64,000 nt of DNA from CAJCJE01 sp035948315 (GCA_035948315.1 DASZJG010000034.1:90788-154787), one strand, 5' to 3'. Numbered from the stretch's first letter, positions 1 to 8,234 are shown. Notes: a model not told the origin generated them from the letters alone. Program-made: numbers and translations.

Positions 1-359
1 AACAGGGTCAGCCAGCCGTCCCACGCGCCCGGCACGGTCGCGGCCAGCAGTCCGGTGCCCGGCACCAGGTCCAAGCCCTCGGCGCGGTAGTGCTCGATGG
101 TGGCGCCGGCCGGCGCCACGCCCTGTCCGCACAGGACCCTCGGGGTCGGATCGGTCGCGGTGGCGAACACCGCGGGCACTTCGCCGCCGGGTCCGTTGAG
201 GTGCGGCTCGACAACTTGCAGGACGAAACCTGCGGCAACGGCGGCATCGAAGGCGTTGCCGCCCTTCTCCAACACGGCCATGCCGGTGGAGGAGGCGAGC
301 CAGTGCGTGCTGGCGACCATGCCGAATGTGCCGGCCAACTCCGGCCGAGTTGTGAACAT
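1..359 (-). CDS. gamma-glutamyltransferase family protein, N-terminal part (runs off left edge)
   Basis: The reverse strand reads open from an ATG at 359 to the window edge, about 119 residues, so the gene is cut at its 3' end. The start is preceded by GAGAGGTGA, a good ribosome binding site. The segment has the features of the N-terminal part of gamma-glutamyltransferases: a 'MVASTHWLAS' opening, the 'GGNAFDAAVA' signature near residue 37, and 'NGPGGE' soon after. Enzymes of this N-terminal nucleophile hydrolase family are made as one chain that self-cleaves at a Thr, which would lie outside the window. They transfer or hydrolyse gamma-glutamyl groups, for example from glutathione-like substrates. 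No signal peptide is visible, so a cytoplasmic family member is likely. The substrate cannot be told. Confidence 0.8.
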   Translation of the reverse strand, partial: MFTTRPELAGTFGMVASTHWLASSTGMAVLEKGGNAFDAAVAAGFVLQVVEPHLNGPGGEVPAVFATATDPTPRVLCGQGVAPAGATIEHYRAEGLDLVPGTGLLAATVPGAWDGWLTL

Positions 360-608
360 GAACACTCACCTCTCGTGTGATCAACCGGCCACCCCTGGCC
401 ACTTTTCCGCACTGAGCGTGAGTTCTGCTACCCGCTATCGATGGTTTCCCCGAATGACCGGGTGATGTTGTCGGGCGCGCAAGGTAACGTCTGGGTTCCA
501 ATCCGCGAATGCAGCATCAAAGCCGGGCATACCTATCGGGTGACCCGGGGCGATACGGGGACCGGCGCCGGGGAGGCATCGGGACATGGCGAAGGGTTGT
601 CGGACGCG

Positions 609-914
609 GTGATCAGCATGCGCAGTCGGCCTGGGGGCCGACGGGCACGGCGGGCCCTTGAGGCCGCGAACATGCTGGACGAGGTGGTGGACAGCCAGCT
701 CGCCCTGCTGGCCGGGCTGCCCGAACGCAGTCGTCGACGCTCGGCGAACTACCTGGCCGAGCTGGTGATGCTCGCCCAGACCTATCGGCACTACGCGGCA
801 GGCTGGCTGGACCGCAGGGAACTGGACCGCCGCAGCCGGATCGCCATGAACAAGCTGGACAACTTCCGTGGCCCGCACCTGACCGCCGCCCAGGTCCCCG
901 AACAGCAGGACTGA
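609..914 (+). CDS. hypothetical small helical protein
   Basis: An unrecognised protein of about 101 residues. The reading frame is open from 441, but codon content before about 600 looks non-coding. A GTG at 609 preceded at a suitable distance by GAAGGG (about 592-597) is the chosen start; an ATG at 618 is the alternative. The product is rich in Arg and Leu and looks all-helical, with an Arg-rich N-terminus and Leu-Ala-Glu heptad-like spacing in the middle ('NYLAELVMLAQ'). It has no signal peptide, membrane segment or Cys motif. It stands alone between a divergent transferase gene and a hydrolase gene 65 nt downstream on the same strand. No function is proposed. Confidence 0.6.
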   Translation: MISMRSRPGGRRARRALEAANMLDEVVDSQLALLAGLPERSRRRSANYLAELVMLAQTYRHYAAGWLDRRELDRRSRIAMNKLDNFRGPHLTAAQVPEQQD

Positions 915-979
915 GGCTCGACTCGGCGCTCCGAATTCGCTAACTTACTACTGGTAGGTAACCGCGGTGAGGAGGCGGC

Positions 980-1759
980 ATGCTGGCCTACGAACGCATT
1001 GGTTCCGGACCGCCGCTGGTGCTGCTGCACGGCGTCGGGCACCGCAGGCAGGCCTGGTACCCGGTCGTCGACGCGCTCGCGCCACAGCGCGAACTGATCC
1101 TGGTCGACCTGCCCGGACACGGCGAGTCCGATCCGTTCGAACCGGCCGGCCGCCCGGTGGTGGAGGCGCTGCGCGACGAACTCGTCGCCTTCCTCGACGC
1201 CCAGGGCCTGGACCGGCCGCACATCGCCGGCAACTCGCTGGGCGGCCGGATCGCGCTGGAGGCAGGCGCGATCGGACTGGCCCGCTCGGTCACCGCGCTC
1301 TCGCCCGCCGGATTCTGGCGCTCAGCCGCCGCGTTCGGCTACACGAAAGCGCTGTTCCGCACGGTCGAGGCGCTGGGCAGGCGGCTCGCGCCGCAGGCGC
1401 CGCGCCTGGCGAAATCGAAGACGGGCCGGGCGCTGATGTTCGGCTGGATCACCTCGCACCCGGCCAACATCGAGCCGGACCGGGCCCTTGGCGACATCCT
1501 CGCCTTCAACCGCGCCATCCCCGCGCTGGACACCCTGCTCCGCGCGGCCACCCCGTTCACCGGTCAGGTGCTGGCAGGCGTCCCGGTGACCATCGGCTGG
1601 GGCAGTCGCGACCTGGTGCTCCCGCCCTACCAGGCCAAGGTGGCGCGCTCGGCCCTGCCACAGGCCAGCCACGTCACCCTCCTCGGCTGCGGCCACGTGC
1701 CCATGTCCGACGATCCGAGCCGCGTCGCCGAAGTGTTGTTGCGCGGCAGCAAGAACTGA
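980..1759 (+). CDS. alpha/beta-fold hydrolase
   Basis: A 259-residue cytoplasmic alpha/beta hydrolase. The oxyanion-hole 'HG' is at residues 17-18, the nucleophile elbow GNSLGG at 84-89 (Ser86), the acid is probably Asp211 ('SRDLVLPP'), and the base is His239 ('GCGHVPM'), so the catalytic triad looks complete. The start ATG follows GAGGAGG at a normal distance. A cap-like helical insert lies between residues 110 and 185. Substrates of this large family range from esters to haloalkanes and lactones and cannot be read from sequence. Its stop lies one base from the stop of the convergent copper gene, so the two transcripts must overlap or end without an intergenic terminator. Confidence 0.88.
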   Translation: MLAYERIGSGPPLVLLHGVGHRRQAWYPVVDALAPQRELILVDLPGHGESDPFEPAGRPVVEALRDELVAFLDAQGLDRPHIAGNSLGGRIALEAGAIGLARSVTALSPAGFWRSAAAFGYTKALFRTVEALGRRLAPQAPRLAKSKTGRALMFGWITSHPANIEPDRALGDILAFNRAIPALDTLLRAATPFTGQVLAGVPVTIGWGSRDLVLPPYQAKVARSALPQASHVTLLGCGHVPMSDDPSRVAEVLLRGSKN

Positions 1760-1760
1760 C

Positions 1761-2804
1761 TCAACTCCCGTTGATCACCGGCGCGCGGACCAGCACCGCG
1801 GCCAGGCCGAACGCCAACCCCATCACCGCCAGCTCCACCGTCGCCCAGGTGACCAGCGCGGTCGCCTTGCGCTCCGCGATCCTGGGCAGCAGCTTGAACC
1901 TGGTGCGCGCGCCCAGCAGGCCGGCCGCGGCCAGGCAGGCGCCCTTGAGCAGCAGGATCTGGCCGTAGCCGCTGGTGAACAGCGCGAGGTACCAGTGCAC
2001 GCCCGGCGTCTGGTACAGGTCCAGCCAGCCGTTGAACATGCCGGTGACCATGGTCAGGAACACGCACACGGTGGCGATCCGCGAGTAGCGGGGCAACGCG
2101 AAGGACAGCAGCGACCGATTCGCGGCGACCAACAGCAGCACCGCGAGCAGGCCGCCGGTCCAGGCGACCGCCCCGACCACGTGCAGCTCCATCGAGATCA
2201 TGTTCACGTCCTGCCAACTCGTGCCCGAGTCGGCGTGCCCGGTCACCGGCAGCGGTAACAGCGTGAACAGCGCGACGGTGATCCGCAGTTCGGCCGGCAC
2301 CGCCTCGCCCCTGCGCACCGCGACCAGCGCGATCACCAGGTAGACCAGGGCGGCGCAGGCCACGATCACCAGCGCCTGGCCGGACGCGATCTGCCGCACG
2401 TAGTCGACGATCTCGGTCATGCTCAGCGACTTGCCCACGTTCAGGTCGGCGGTCTCGAACAGCAGCGAGGCCAGGGCCGCGAGCAGCCAGATCGCCGAGC
2501 TGAACACGGCGACCAACCGGGCCAGCGCGAGCACGGGCGCGGCCCGCTTGGGCCGGTCCGTGCCGAGCAGCTTGGGCAGGAAACTCACCCCGACCGTGGT
2601 CACCGCGGCCAGGTCGAGCAGCGCTCTGGCGAGCGGAAGCCCGACCACGACCACGGACCCGGGCTCGACGACCCCTGGCGGAGCCACGGTCAGCGTGAGC
2701 ACGAGACCGATCAGCACCCCCGCCACCGCTGTCGCGCCGATCGCGGCGAACAGCTGGTAGCGCGGTCGAACCCGGGGCGTGGTCGTGGTACGGGCCGTCG
2801 TCAT
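1761..2804 (-). CDS. CopD family copper-handling membrane protein
   Basis: A polytopic inner-membrane protein of about 347 residues with roughly eight hydrophobic helices. The start ATG at 2804 overlaps the stop of the upstream CopC-like gene by four bases (ATGA), which decides the start over an upstream in-frame codon. His and Trp residues near helix ends ('HADSGTSWQ', 'MELHVVGAVAWTGG') resemble the copper-ligand positions of CopD and YcnJ proteins, which move copper across the cytoplasmic membrane, often taking it from CopC. The last gene of the YcnI-CopC-CopD unit, it is probably translationally coupled. The direction of transport (uptake or tolerance) cannot be decided from sequence. Confidence 0.85.
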   Translation of the reverse strand: MTTARTTTTPRVRPRYQLFAAIGATAVAGVLIGLVLTLTVAPPGVVEPGSVVVVGLPLARALLDLAAVTTVGVSFLPKLLGTDRPKRAAPVLALARLVAVFSSAIWLLAALASLLFETADLNVGKSLSMTEIVDYVRQIASGQALVIVACAALVYLVIALVAVRRGEAVPAELRITVALFTLLPLPVTGHADSGTSWQDVNMISMELHVVGAVAWTGGLLAVLLLVAANRSLLSFALPRYSRIATVCVFLTMVTGMFNGWLDLYQTPGVHWYLALFTSGYGQILLLKGACLAAAGLLGARTRFKLLPRIAERKATALVTWATVELAVMGLAFGLAAVLVRAPVINGS

Positions 2805-3358
2805 CCGCGTCGCGCCCCCATCCTGGGTGTCCGCAGGCCGAGGAACAGGCCAAGACCCAACAGCACGACCGCGCCGAGCACCCACGCCCAGACCGGCACT
2901 CCGCCGGAGGAGCTGCCGAGCGCAGCCGTCGTTCCGCTCGCGGCCTGCGTGCCGCCGCTACCCGAGGACTGCGCGGGCGGCGTGCCGGTACCGGCCTTGG
3001 CCAGGGTGAACGTCACCTCGCCGGACACGGGGTGCCCGTCCGCGGAGATGATCCGGTAGCCGATCTTGTAATCGCCTGCCGGCCCGAGCGGCGCGACCGA
3101 CACCGCCACCGAATCGCCGTTCACCGTGGCATTGTCGTTCTTCTCCCAGTGGTTGCCATCCGGCCCGATCACGGTCAGGTAGTTCGCGCCGAACTGCACG
3201 GGTGCGTTGAAGGTGAGCGAGACCGTGCTCGGCCCGCTCTGCACCGACGAACCCGCGGCTGGATTGCTGCCGACCAGCACGTTGTGCGCGAGCGCCGGGG
3301 TCGCGAAGCCGAACACGGCGAGGCCGGCCAGCACGATCGGCAGCAGCAGCCGCCTCAC
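2801..3358 (-). CDS. CopC domain protein with C-terminal membrane anchor
   Basis: A 185-residue exported copper-binding protein. A signal peptide of about 24 residues ends in ALA, so the mature chain would begin with His ('HNVLVGSNP'). Together with Asp and His in 'SADGHPVSG' (about residues 105-112) this matches the His1-Asp-His Cu(II) site of short CopC proteins. The immunoglobulin-like domain spans about 25-120, followed by a Gly/Ser/Ala-rich linker and a membrane helix ('VWAWVLGAVVLLGLGLFLGL') ending in Arg. The GTG start overlaps the YcnI-type gene stop (GTGA), and its own stop overlaps the CopD start, so all three are likely one coupled operon. It probably carries copper outside the membrane for CopD. 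Confidence 0.88.
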   Translation of the reverse strand: MRRLLLPIVLAGLAVFGFATPALAHNVLVGSNPAAGSSVQSGPSTVSLTFNAPVQFGANYLTVIGPDGNHWEKNDNATVNGDSVAVSVAPLGPAGDYKIGYRIISADGHPVSGEVTFTLAKAGTGTPPAQSSGSGGTQAASGTTAALGSSSGGVPVWAWVLGAVVLLGLGLFLGLRTPRMGARRG

Positions 3359-4206
3359 GCCGACGCTCCCTGCTTTGCCTTGTCTCCCTCCGGCGGGACC
3401 TCGCCGTCGAGGTTGTCATCGTCGTCGTCATCGCTGTCGTCGATGCCGTCATCGGGGCCGGGTCCGGAGCCGCCTGCCTGGCGGGACCGGGTGTAGGCGC
3501 CGAGCCCGAAGCCGAGCGCGAGCGCGCCGAGCAGCAGGCCGATGCCGCCCAGCCAGCGCGCGGTGCTGTCCGAGCCACTCGCCGCGGTGGTGGTCATGCC
3601 AGGCATGTTCACGGTGGCGTTGTTCGTCGAGCCGGCCGAGGAATCGGCCGCGGCCAGGGTCAGTTGGGGCAGGGGATGGTCCGGTTCCTGGCCGGAGGCC
3701 GGCGTCGGCTGGTTCCAGTCGATCACCGACCCGTCGTCGTAGGTCTGCACGGCCGGCATGTCCATGGTGGTCGTGTTGGTCGGCAGGCCCTCCACCGAGA
3801 TCGAGAACTCCTGGAACTCGCCGGTCTTGATCGCGTACCCGGGCTGCGCGGTCCAGGTGATCGACTGCACCGCCGAGGTGATGGTGTCGTTGGTCATCTT
3901 CACCGGGGTCTTCAGCGTGGTCATGGTGACCTGGTACGTCCAGCCCGGGATCGGCTTGACGTTCGCGTCACCGATCGGGCTGGTGGTGGAGAAGTCCACC
4001 ACCAGCTTGGTGAAGTTGGCGGTGTCGGATTCGTTGGGCGCGCGGAAGACGATCTCCGCGTCGCCGCCCTGGGTCAGTTGGTCCGGGCTGTGCGCGGTGA
4101 CGTGCGCGGACGCGATGCCGGCACCGCCGATCAGCAGCCCGGCGACCACGGCGAGCGGAATGCCCGCCCTGGCGATAAGTCGCTTTGTGAGGTGATTTGT
4201 CGACAT
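3355..4206 (-). CDS. YcnI family (DUF1775) copper-binding membrane-anchored protein
   Basis: A 283-residue exported protein. The signal peptide (about 1-34) ends at ASA, leaving His as the first mature residue ('HVTAHSPD'). With a conserved Trp in 'PIPGWTYQV' this fits the His-brace copper site described for YcnI/DUF1775 proteins. The domain covers about 35-180, then comes a low-complexity Thr/Ser/Asp linker, one membrane helix near residue 220 ('WLGGIGLLLGALALGFGLGA'), and an acidic tail with a run of Asp around 255-262. It is the first gene of the copper operon, overlapping CopC by four bases. The acidic cytoplasmic tail is unusual and could itself bind metal; that is inference. Confidence 0.87.
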   Translation of the reverse strand: MSTNHLTKRLIARAGIPLAVVAGLLIGGAGIASAHVTAHSPDQLTQGGDAEIVFRAPNESDTANFTKLVVDFSTTSPIGDANVKPIPGWTYQVTMTTLKTPVKMTNDTITSAVQSITWTAQPGYAIKTGEFQEFSISVEGLPTNTTTMDMPAVQTYDDGSVIDWNQPTPASGQEPDHPLPQLTLAAADSSAGSTNNATVNMPGMTTTAASGSDSTARWLGGIGLLLGALALGFGLGAYTRSRQAGGSGPGPDDGIDDSDDDDDDNLDGEVPPEGDKAKQGASA

Positions 4207-4314
4207 GTCTGGTTTGTGTCTCCGATGGGGATGTCACCACCGGTCGAGCGCAGGCCGAGAACGACCCCGCGACCGGTGCTGATGGTCAGGGACCTTGCTG
4301 AATCAAACGGGGAA

Positions 4315-4866
4315 TCAGCAGGTCACCGGCGGTCCGCGCCGCGCGTTGACGCGGCGGAGCAACACCCGGATGGCCTTCGGGGCCGGCGCGGCGTGGCAAC
4401 GCGGCGCCGGGGCGGGCTCGGGGTGCTCGAAGTGCACCACGATCCAGCGCGGCAGCAACATCGCCAGCAGCGCTGCCAACAGGTAGATCGCGCGTTCCGC
4501 CCTGGCCAGCAGGACGGCCGCGAGCAGGATCGCCGCGACGTGCGCGGCCAGCATGACCTGGGCGTTGACCGGCGAGCCCATGTCCATGGCCGGTGTGCAG
4601 AGCGTGAGCAGCTCGTGGATGGCCAGGTGCGAGGTGCCCAGCGCGGCCAGGATCGTGATGCCGCCGCGCTGCCGGTCGGCGAGTGCGACACCGCCCGCCG
4701 CGGCACCGATGGTGAGCAGCAGGGTCAGGCCGGTGGAGGGCGGCATGCCGCCGCCGAGCACGTGCGCGAGCACGGCCAGCGCGGCCGAGGTGATGGCCAG
4801 CACGCTTCCCCGCACCACGCGCAGGGCGCCCCGCGACGGGGCGAGGGGACCGGCCACGGGTTCCAA
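4315..4866 (-). CDS. small polytopic membrane protein, copper cluster neighbour
   Basis: A protein of about 183 residues with four to five hydrophobic segments, upstream of and co-directional with the copper operon (108-nt gap). The start is uncertain: a TTG at 4866 preceded by GGGG is used here, and a GTG at 4857 is equally possible; the frame is open further upstream but that part does not look coding. His residues fall at helix borders ('LGTSHLAIHELL', 'MLAAHVAAIL', 'IVVHFEHPEP'), and the C-terminus is basic with Pro/Ala. Proteins of this type are seen near DUF1775/CopC genes, so a role in copper handling is a guess from context. I do not recognise a named family. Confidence 0.6.
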   Translation of the reverse strand: MEPVAGPLAPSRGALRVVRGSVLAITSAALAVLAHVLGGGMPPSTGLTLLLTIGAAAGGVALADRQRGGITILAALGTSHLAIHELLTLCTPAMDMGSPVNAQVMLAAHVAAILLAAVLLARAERAIYLLAALLAMLLPRWIVVHFEHPEPAPAPRCHAAPAPKAIRVLLRRVNARRGPPVTC

Positions 4867-4990
4867 GATTAGGCCCCGGCCTCGAGTCCAGTTACAGGTT
4901 CGCTCAACAGGGTGATGAGCATGGTCGGTTTCGCCGCCCTGACCAGGCATTCTGCCGACACGATCGGGGCACCCCAGCGGGGTGAGCCGG

Positions 4991-5452
4991 TCAGACGCCG
5001 AGCCTGCGCAGCAGCTCACTCTCGATCCGGTCCAGCTCGGCGGCGACCGCCTGGTGCGCGGCCCGGCGCCGGGCCGTCGGCATCCGCTCGGCGGCGCGCA
5101 CCGCGGCCGCGAGCGTGGTCAGCGTGTCCCGGCCCCGGGTGGTGAACTCCGTGGTCGCCGCATCGGTCTTCGCGGCGAGTTCGTCCAGCGAGGCCGCGGC
5201 GCCGGTGATCCTGGCGTGCAGCGCACCACCCTTGCCGCTGAACTTGGCCAGGTCGCCGACGTCGATCCCCAGCCGCCGGGCGCGCATCCGGTCCAGCTGC
5301 TCGCGCGCGGTGCCGGCCGCCCTGAGCAGGTACGGGCTGACCACGGGAACGAGGGCCGGCAGCACGATCTTGGCCACGCCGAGATAGTTCTTGGCCTTGG
5401 TCGGCGTGATGCGCGGCGAGTAGTCCTCGGTCCCCCTGTTGCGGCGTGCCAT
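4991..5452 (-). CDS. DUF6474-like helical protein
   Basis: A 153-residue protein. The ATG at 5452 with GAGGGGT just upstream is the start; the longer open frame to 5836 overlaps the divergent nuclease gene and is not coding. The N-terminus is basic with 'SPRITPTKAKNYLGVAKIVLPAL', a hydrophobic stretch (about residues 25-45) that could touch the membrane, and the rest is a long helical region with 'ARITGAAASLDELAAKTD'. It fits my memory of the actinobacterial DUF6474 family, often next to the RecB-like TM0106 gene, which is indeed divergent here across about 100 nt. Function is unknown; shared regulation with the nuclease is plausible. Confidence 0.65.
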   Translation of the reverse strand: MARRNRGTEDYSPRITPTKAKNYLGVAKIVLPALVPVVSPYLLRAAGTAREQLDRMRARRLGIDVGDLAKFSGKGGALHARITGAAASLDELAAKTDAATTEFTTRGRDTLTTLAAAVRAAERMPTARRRAAHQAVAAELDRIESELLRRLGV

Positions 5453-5555
5453 GACCCCTCGCCTCCTGCCGTGCCCGTTACCTGGAGAACCTACTGGTGC
5501 ACCGCCCGCCGGGCACATCGACCCGCGCCGAGGGTGACGCATAAGGTGGCTGCTT

Positions 5556-7199
5556 GTGACCACCTCGGTGCTGTTGGACGCTGGAGTTGTCACCCGCTGC
5601 CGGCGCCGGGTGCATCTTGAGCACGACCCGACCATGGTCGACGCGCCCAAGGCGCCGCCGGACCCGGCCGGCCAGCAACGATCGGCCGACGCGGCCGAAC
5701 ACAGACGCCGGATCGGCGGGCAGCTGGCCAGGCTGTTCGGCTCCGACTGGGTGGAGATCCCGGCCGGTCCCGGCCTGTCCAACGCCGACCGCGAACGCGC
5801 GACCTTGGGCGCGATGCGCGCGGGCGCCCGGTTCATCTGGAACGCCGCGCTGCCGCGTGATCCGGTCGGCGGCCGGCGCGGCCGGGTCGACCTGCTGGTC
5901 CGCGCGACCGGGGGCTACCTGCCGGTGATGGTGGTCCGGCACAAGGTCACCGACCCGGGCACCGGCGCGCGCACCTCACCGCTGTCCGACCCGCACCCCG
6001 ACCGGGGCCGCTCCGATCCGCTGCGCAAGGCCCGCGCCCAGCCACGCGACCAACTGCGACTCGTACACGCCCGCGCGCTGTTGCAGGCCTGCGGTCAGGC
6101 CGCGATCGGCCGCGCCACCGGCGGATCCATCGGTTTGGACGCGGATGTGGTGCTCTGGCACGACCTGGAGGCGCCCACCTGGCCCGGCGGCCGCACCGCA
6201 GTCACCGAGTACGAGAGCCGCTTCTCCGACCGGCTCGCCATCGCCGACGCGGCGGCGTCGCAGGCCGACCCTCTCGCTCAGCCCTCGCGGATCATGGACT
6301 GCCGCAGCTGCCCCTGGTGGCCGGTGTGCGAACGCGCGCTGGCGGAAGCGCGCGACGTGAGCCTGGTGGTGCGCGGCGAGGACGCGACCGCGCTACGCCA
6401 GCTCGGCGTGCGCACCGTCGACGAACTGGCCGCCCTCGACCCCGCCGACCCACCCACCGGCACGCCGCCGAGCCTGCTGCTGTCCGACGCGGTGATCCTG
6501 GCCAAGGCGTGGCTGGCCAACCTGCCGGTGGTCCGCCGGGTGCGGACACCCGAGGTGCCGCGCGGTGACGTCGAGGTCGACGTGGACATGGAGAGCTTCG
6601 GCGAATCCGGCGCGTACCTGTGGGGCGCGCTGCTCTCCGGCGAGGGCATCGACGAACCTGCCGGCTATCGCGCGTTCGTCACCTGGGATGCGTTGCCCAC
6701 CAACGACGAGGCGCGCTCGTTCGCGGAGTTCTGGCGCTGGCTGTCCAATGTGGCCGCTCGCGCGCGGATCAACGGCCGCACGTTCCGCGCCTACTGCTAC
6801 AACGAACTCGCCGAGAACCGCTGGCTGCTCGCGTCCGCCGACCGGTTCGCCGACGAGCCGGGCATCCCGACCCGCGCCGAGGTGCAGCAGTTCATCGACT
6901 CCGAGTCGTGGGTCGACATGTTCCGCATCGTGACCGACACGTTCTTGTGCGCCAAGGGAAAGGGCCTCAAGACGATCGCGCCGGTCGCCGGATTCCACTG
7001 GCGCGACCCGGAAGCCAGCGGCGAGAACTCGATGCGCTGGTACCGCGACGCGGTCGGGATGGACGGCGAACCGGTCGCGCTGGACCAACGCCGACGGCTG
7101 CTCGTCTACAACGAGGACGACGTGCGCGCGACCAAGCGGCTCCGCGAGTGGATGTCCTCACCCGAGGTCTCGAACATCCCCTACATCGACGATCTGTGA
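5556..7199 (+). CDS. TM0106 family RecB-like nuclease with RNase H-like domain
   Basis: A 547-residue protein starting at a GTG. The N-terminal half has RecB-nuclease features: Asp112 ('GRVDLLV') followed by the 'VVRHK' lysine (K130) as in the D-(D/E)xK site. Cys15 together with Cys249, Cys252 and Cys258 ('CRSCPWWPVC') could hold a 4Fe-4S cluster as in AddB/Cas4-type nucleases. A short helix-hairpin-like part ('LRQLGVRTVDELAAL') follows, then a C-terminal RNase H-fold exonuclease domain with 'DVDMES' near residue 346 and 'YNEDDVRATKRL' at the end. Such two-nuclease TM0106 proteins are widespread in actinobacteria; a DNA-repair role is assumed but not shown. Confidence 0.85.
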   Translation: MTTSVLLDAGVVTRCRRRVHLEHDPTMVDAPKAPPDPAGQQRSADAAEHRRRIGGQLARLFGSDWVEIPAGPGLSNADRERATLGAMRAGARFIWNAALPRDPVGGRRGRVDLLVRATGGYLPVMVVRHKVTDPGTGARTSPLSDPHPDRGRSDPLRKARAQPRDQLRLVHARALLQACGQAAIGRATGGSIGLDADVVLWHDLEAPTWPGGRTAVTEYESRFSDRLAIADAAASQADPLAQPSRIMDCRSCPWWPVCERALAEARDVSLVVRGEDATALRQLGVRTVDELAALDPADPPTGTPPSLLLSDAVILAKAWLANLPVVRRVRTPEVPRGDVEVDVDMESFGESGAYLWGALLSGEGIDEPAGYRAFVTWDALPTNDEARSFAEFWRWLSNVAARARINGRTFRAYCYNELAENRWLLASADRFADEPGIPTRAEVQQFIDSESWVDMFRIVTDTFLCAKGKGLKTIAPVAGFHWRDPEASGENSMRWYRDAVGMDGEPVALDQRRRLLVYNEDDVRATKRLREWMSSPEVSNIPYIDDL

Positions 7200-7202
7200 G
7201 AA

Positions 7203-7255
7203 GTTGTGCACAGCCCTGTCCACATGGCTGTGCACAACCGCCCAGTTGTCCACAA
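7203..7255. other. inverted repeat carrying DnaA-box-like motifs
   Basis: Between the convergent nuclease and SDR genes. A perfect 13-bp inverted repeat (7203-7215 and 7226-7238, GTTGTGCACAGCC and its complement) flanks a 10-nt spacer containing CTGTCCACA (7216-7224). A perfect TTGTCCACA lies at 7246-7254. The arms themselves hold TTGTGCACA and its complement, one base from the DnaA consensus. So four DnaA-box-like 9-mers occur in about 50 nt. The element could act as a bidirectional terminator, as a DnaA-binding site away from the origin, or both; neither is proven. Confidence 0.6.
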
Positions 7256-7261
7256 TCGCCA

Positions 7262-8020
7262 CTAGCGTGGGGCCATCCGCAGCGCGCCGTCCATGCGGAT
7301 GACCTCGCCGTTGAGGTAGTCGTGCTCGGCGATGGCCACCACCAGCTGCGCGTACTCCTCGGGCCGGGCCAGGCGCTTCGGGAACGGGACGCCGGAGCTG
7401 AGCGCGGCGCGGAACTCGTCGCTGACGCCGGCCAGCATCGGCGTGTCCACGATGCCCGGCGCGATGGTCATCACCCTGATGCCGAACTGGGCGAGGTCCC
7501 GGGCGGCCGGCAGGGTCAGGCCGACCACGCCGCCCTTGGACGAGGAGTACGCGACCTGGCCGATCTGGCCGTCGAACGCGGCGATGGACGCGGTGTTCAC
7601 GATGACGCCGCGCGCGTCGTCGGCGATCGGATCGGTCTTGGCGATCGCGTCCGCGGCCAGGCGCAGCACGTTGAACGTGCCGATCAGGTTGACCTCGATG
7701 ATCTTGCGGTAGAGGTCGAGATCGTGCGGGCCCTTCTTGGACAGCACCCGGCCCGCGGTGCCGATGCCCGCGCAGTTGACCGTCACGCGCAGCGGCTTGT
7801 CCCCGCCGCTCGCCTGCTCGACCGCCGCGCCGACCTGCGCCGGGTCGGTCACGTCGGCCGCGACGTAGGTGACTCCCTCGACGGCGTGGGCCCTCTCGAT
7901 GACCTGCGGCAGGTCGATGCCGAACACGGTGGCGCCCTTCGCCGCGAGCGCACGGGCGGTGGCCCCGCCAAGGCCCGACGCTGCTCCGGTGACCAGCGCG
8001 GCGACGTCCGCGATCCGCAT
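7262..8020 (-). CDS. SDR family NAD(P)-dependent oxidoreductase, 3-hydroxyacyl-CoA dehydrogenase type
   Basis: A 252-residue classical short-chain dehydrogenase. The cofactor motif TGAASGLG is at residues 11-18, 'DVTD' at 56-59 near the adenine, 'NCAGIG' at 82-87, Asn111, catalytic Ser145, Tyr158 and Lys162 (YSSSK), and 'APGIVDTPML' after the last strand. An Asp36 after the second strand ('GIDLP') favours NAD+ over NADP+. The overall pattern ('DVTDPAQV', 'FDGQIGQVAYSSSKGG') is closest to type-2 3-hydroxyacyl-CoA dehydrogenases of the HSD17B10 group, which oxidise 3-hydroxyacyl-CoA in fatty acid or branched amino acid breakdown. It is monocistronic or leads toward nothing downstream; it converges on the nuclease gene across the inverted repeat. 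Confidence 0.87.
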   Translation of the reverse strand: MRIADVAALVTGAASGLGGATARALAAKGATVFGIDLPQVIERAHAVEGVTYVAADVTDPAQVGAAVEQASGGDKPLRVTVNCAGIGTAGRVLSKKGPHDLDLYRKIIEVNLIGTFNVLRLAADAIAKTDPIADDARGVIVNTASIAAFDGQIGQVAYSSSKGGVVGLTLPAARDLAQFGIRVMTIAPGIVDTPMLAGVSDEFRAALSSGVPFPKRLARPEEYAQLVVAIAEHDYLNGEVIRMDGALRMAPR

Positions 8021-8114
8021 GTACTTCTCCTCCAGCCGATGACCTCGATGTCGGCAGTGAGGTTAGCGGGCGCGGCGCCCGATCAGCCCGGCGAAGTGCG
8101 AGCCGTCACGATGC

Positions 8115-8234
8115 TCAGGGCCGGTGCTCGCGGCGCCAGGCCAGTGCCTCGGCGGAGCGCAGCAGCACGACGAGCGGGAGGGCGGCCACCAGGGACAGCC
8201 CGATGAACATTCCGACGATCCCGAGAATTTCCAT
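8115..8234 (-). CDS. small single-span membrane peptide (39 aa)
   Basis: A short frame from ATG at 8234 to TGA at 8115 encodes 39 residues: a start 'MEILGIVGMFIGLSL', one hydrophobic helix through about residue 25, then a charged tail ending 'WRREHRP'. The clean membrane helix with an Arg-rich cytoplasmic end (positive-inside) and typical high-GC third positions suggest a real gene, but no clear ribosome binding site is seen upstream. It lies between the SDR and the aldo/keto reductase, same strand as both. No function is known. Confidence 0.45.
   Translation of the reverse strand: MEILGIVGMFIGLSLVAALPLVVLLRSAEALAWRREHRP

Noticed and set aside
4294..4320. TGCTGA/TCAGCA inverted repeat upstream of the YcnI gene as an operator
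   Set aside because: The arms are six bases, one arm contains the stop codon of the neighbouring gene, and no promoter signal is centred on it.
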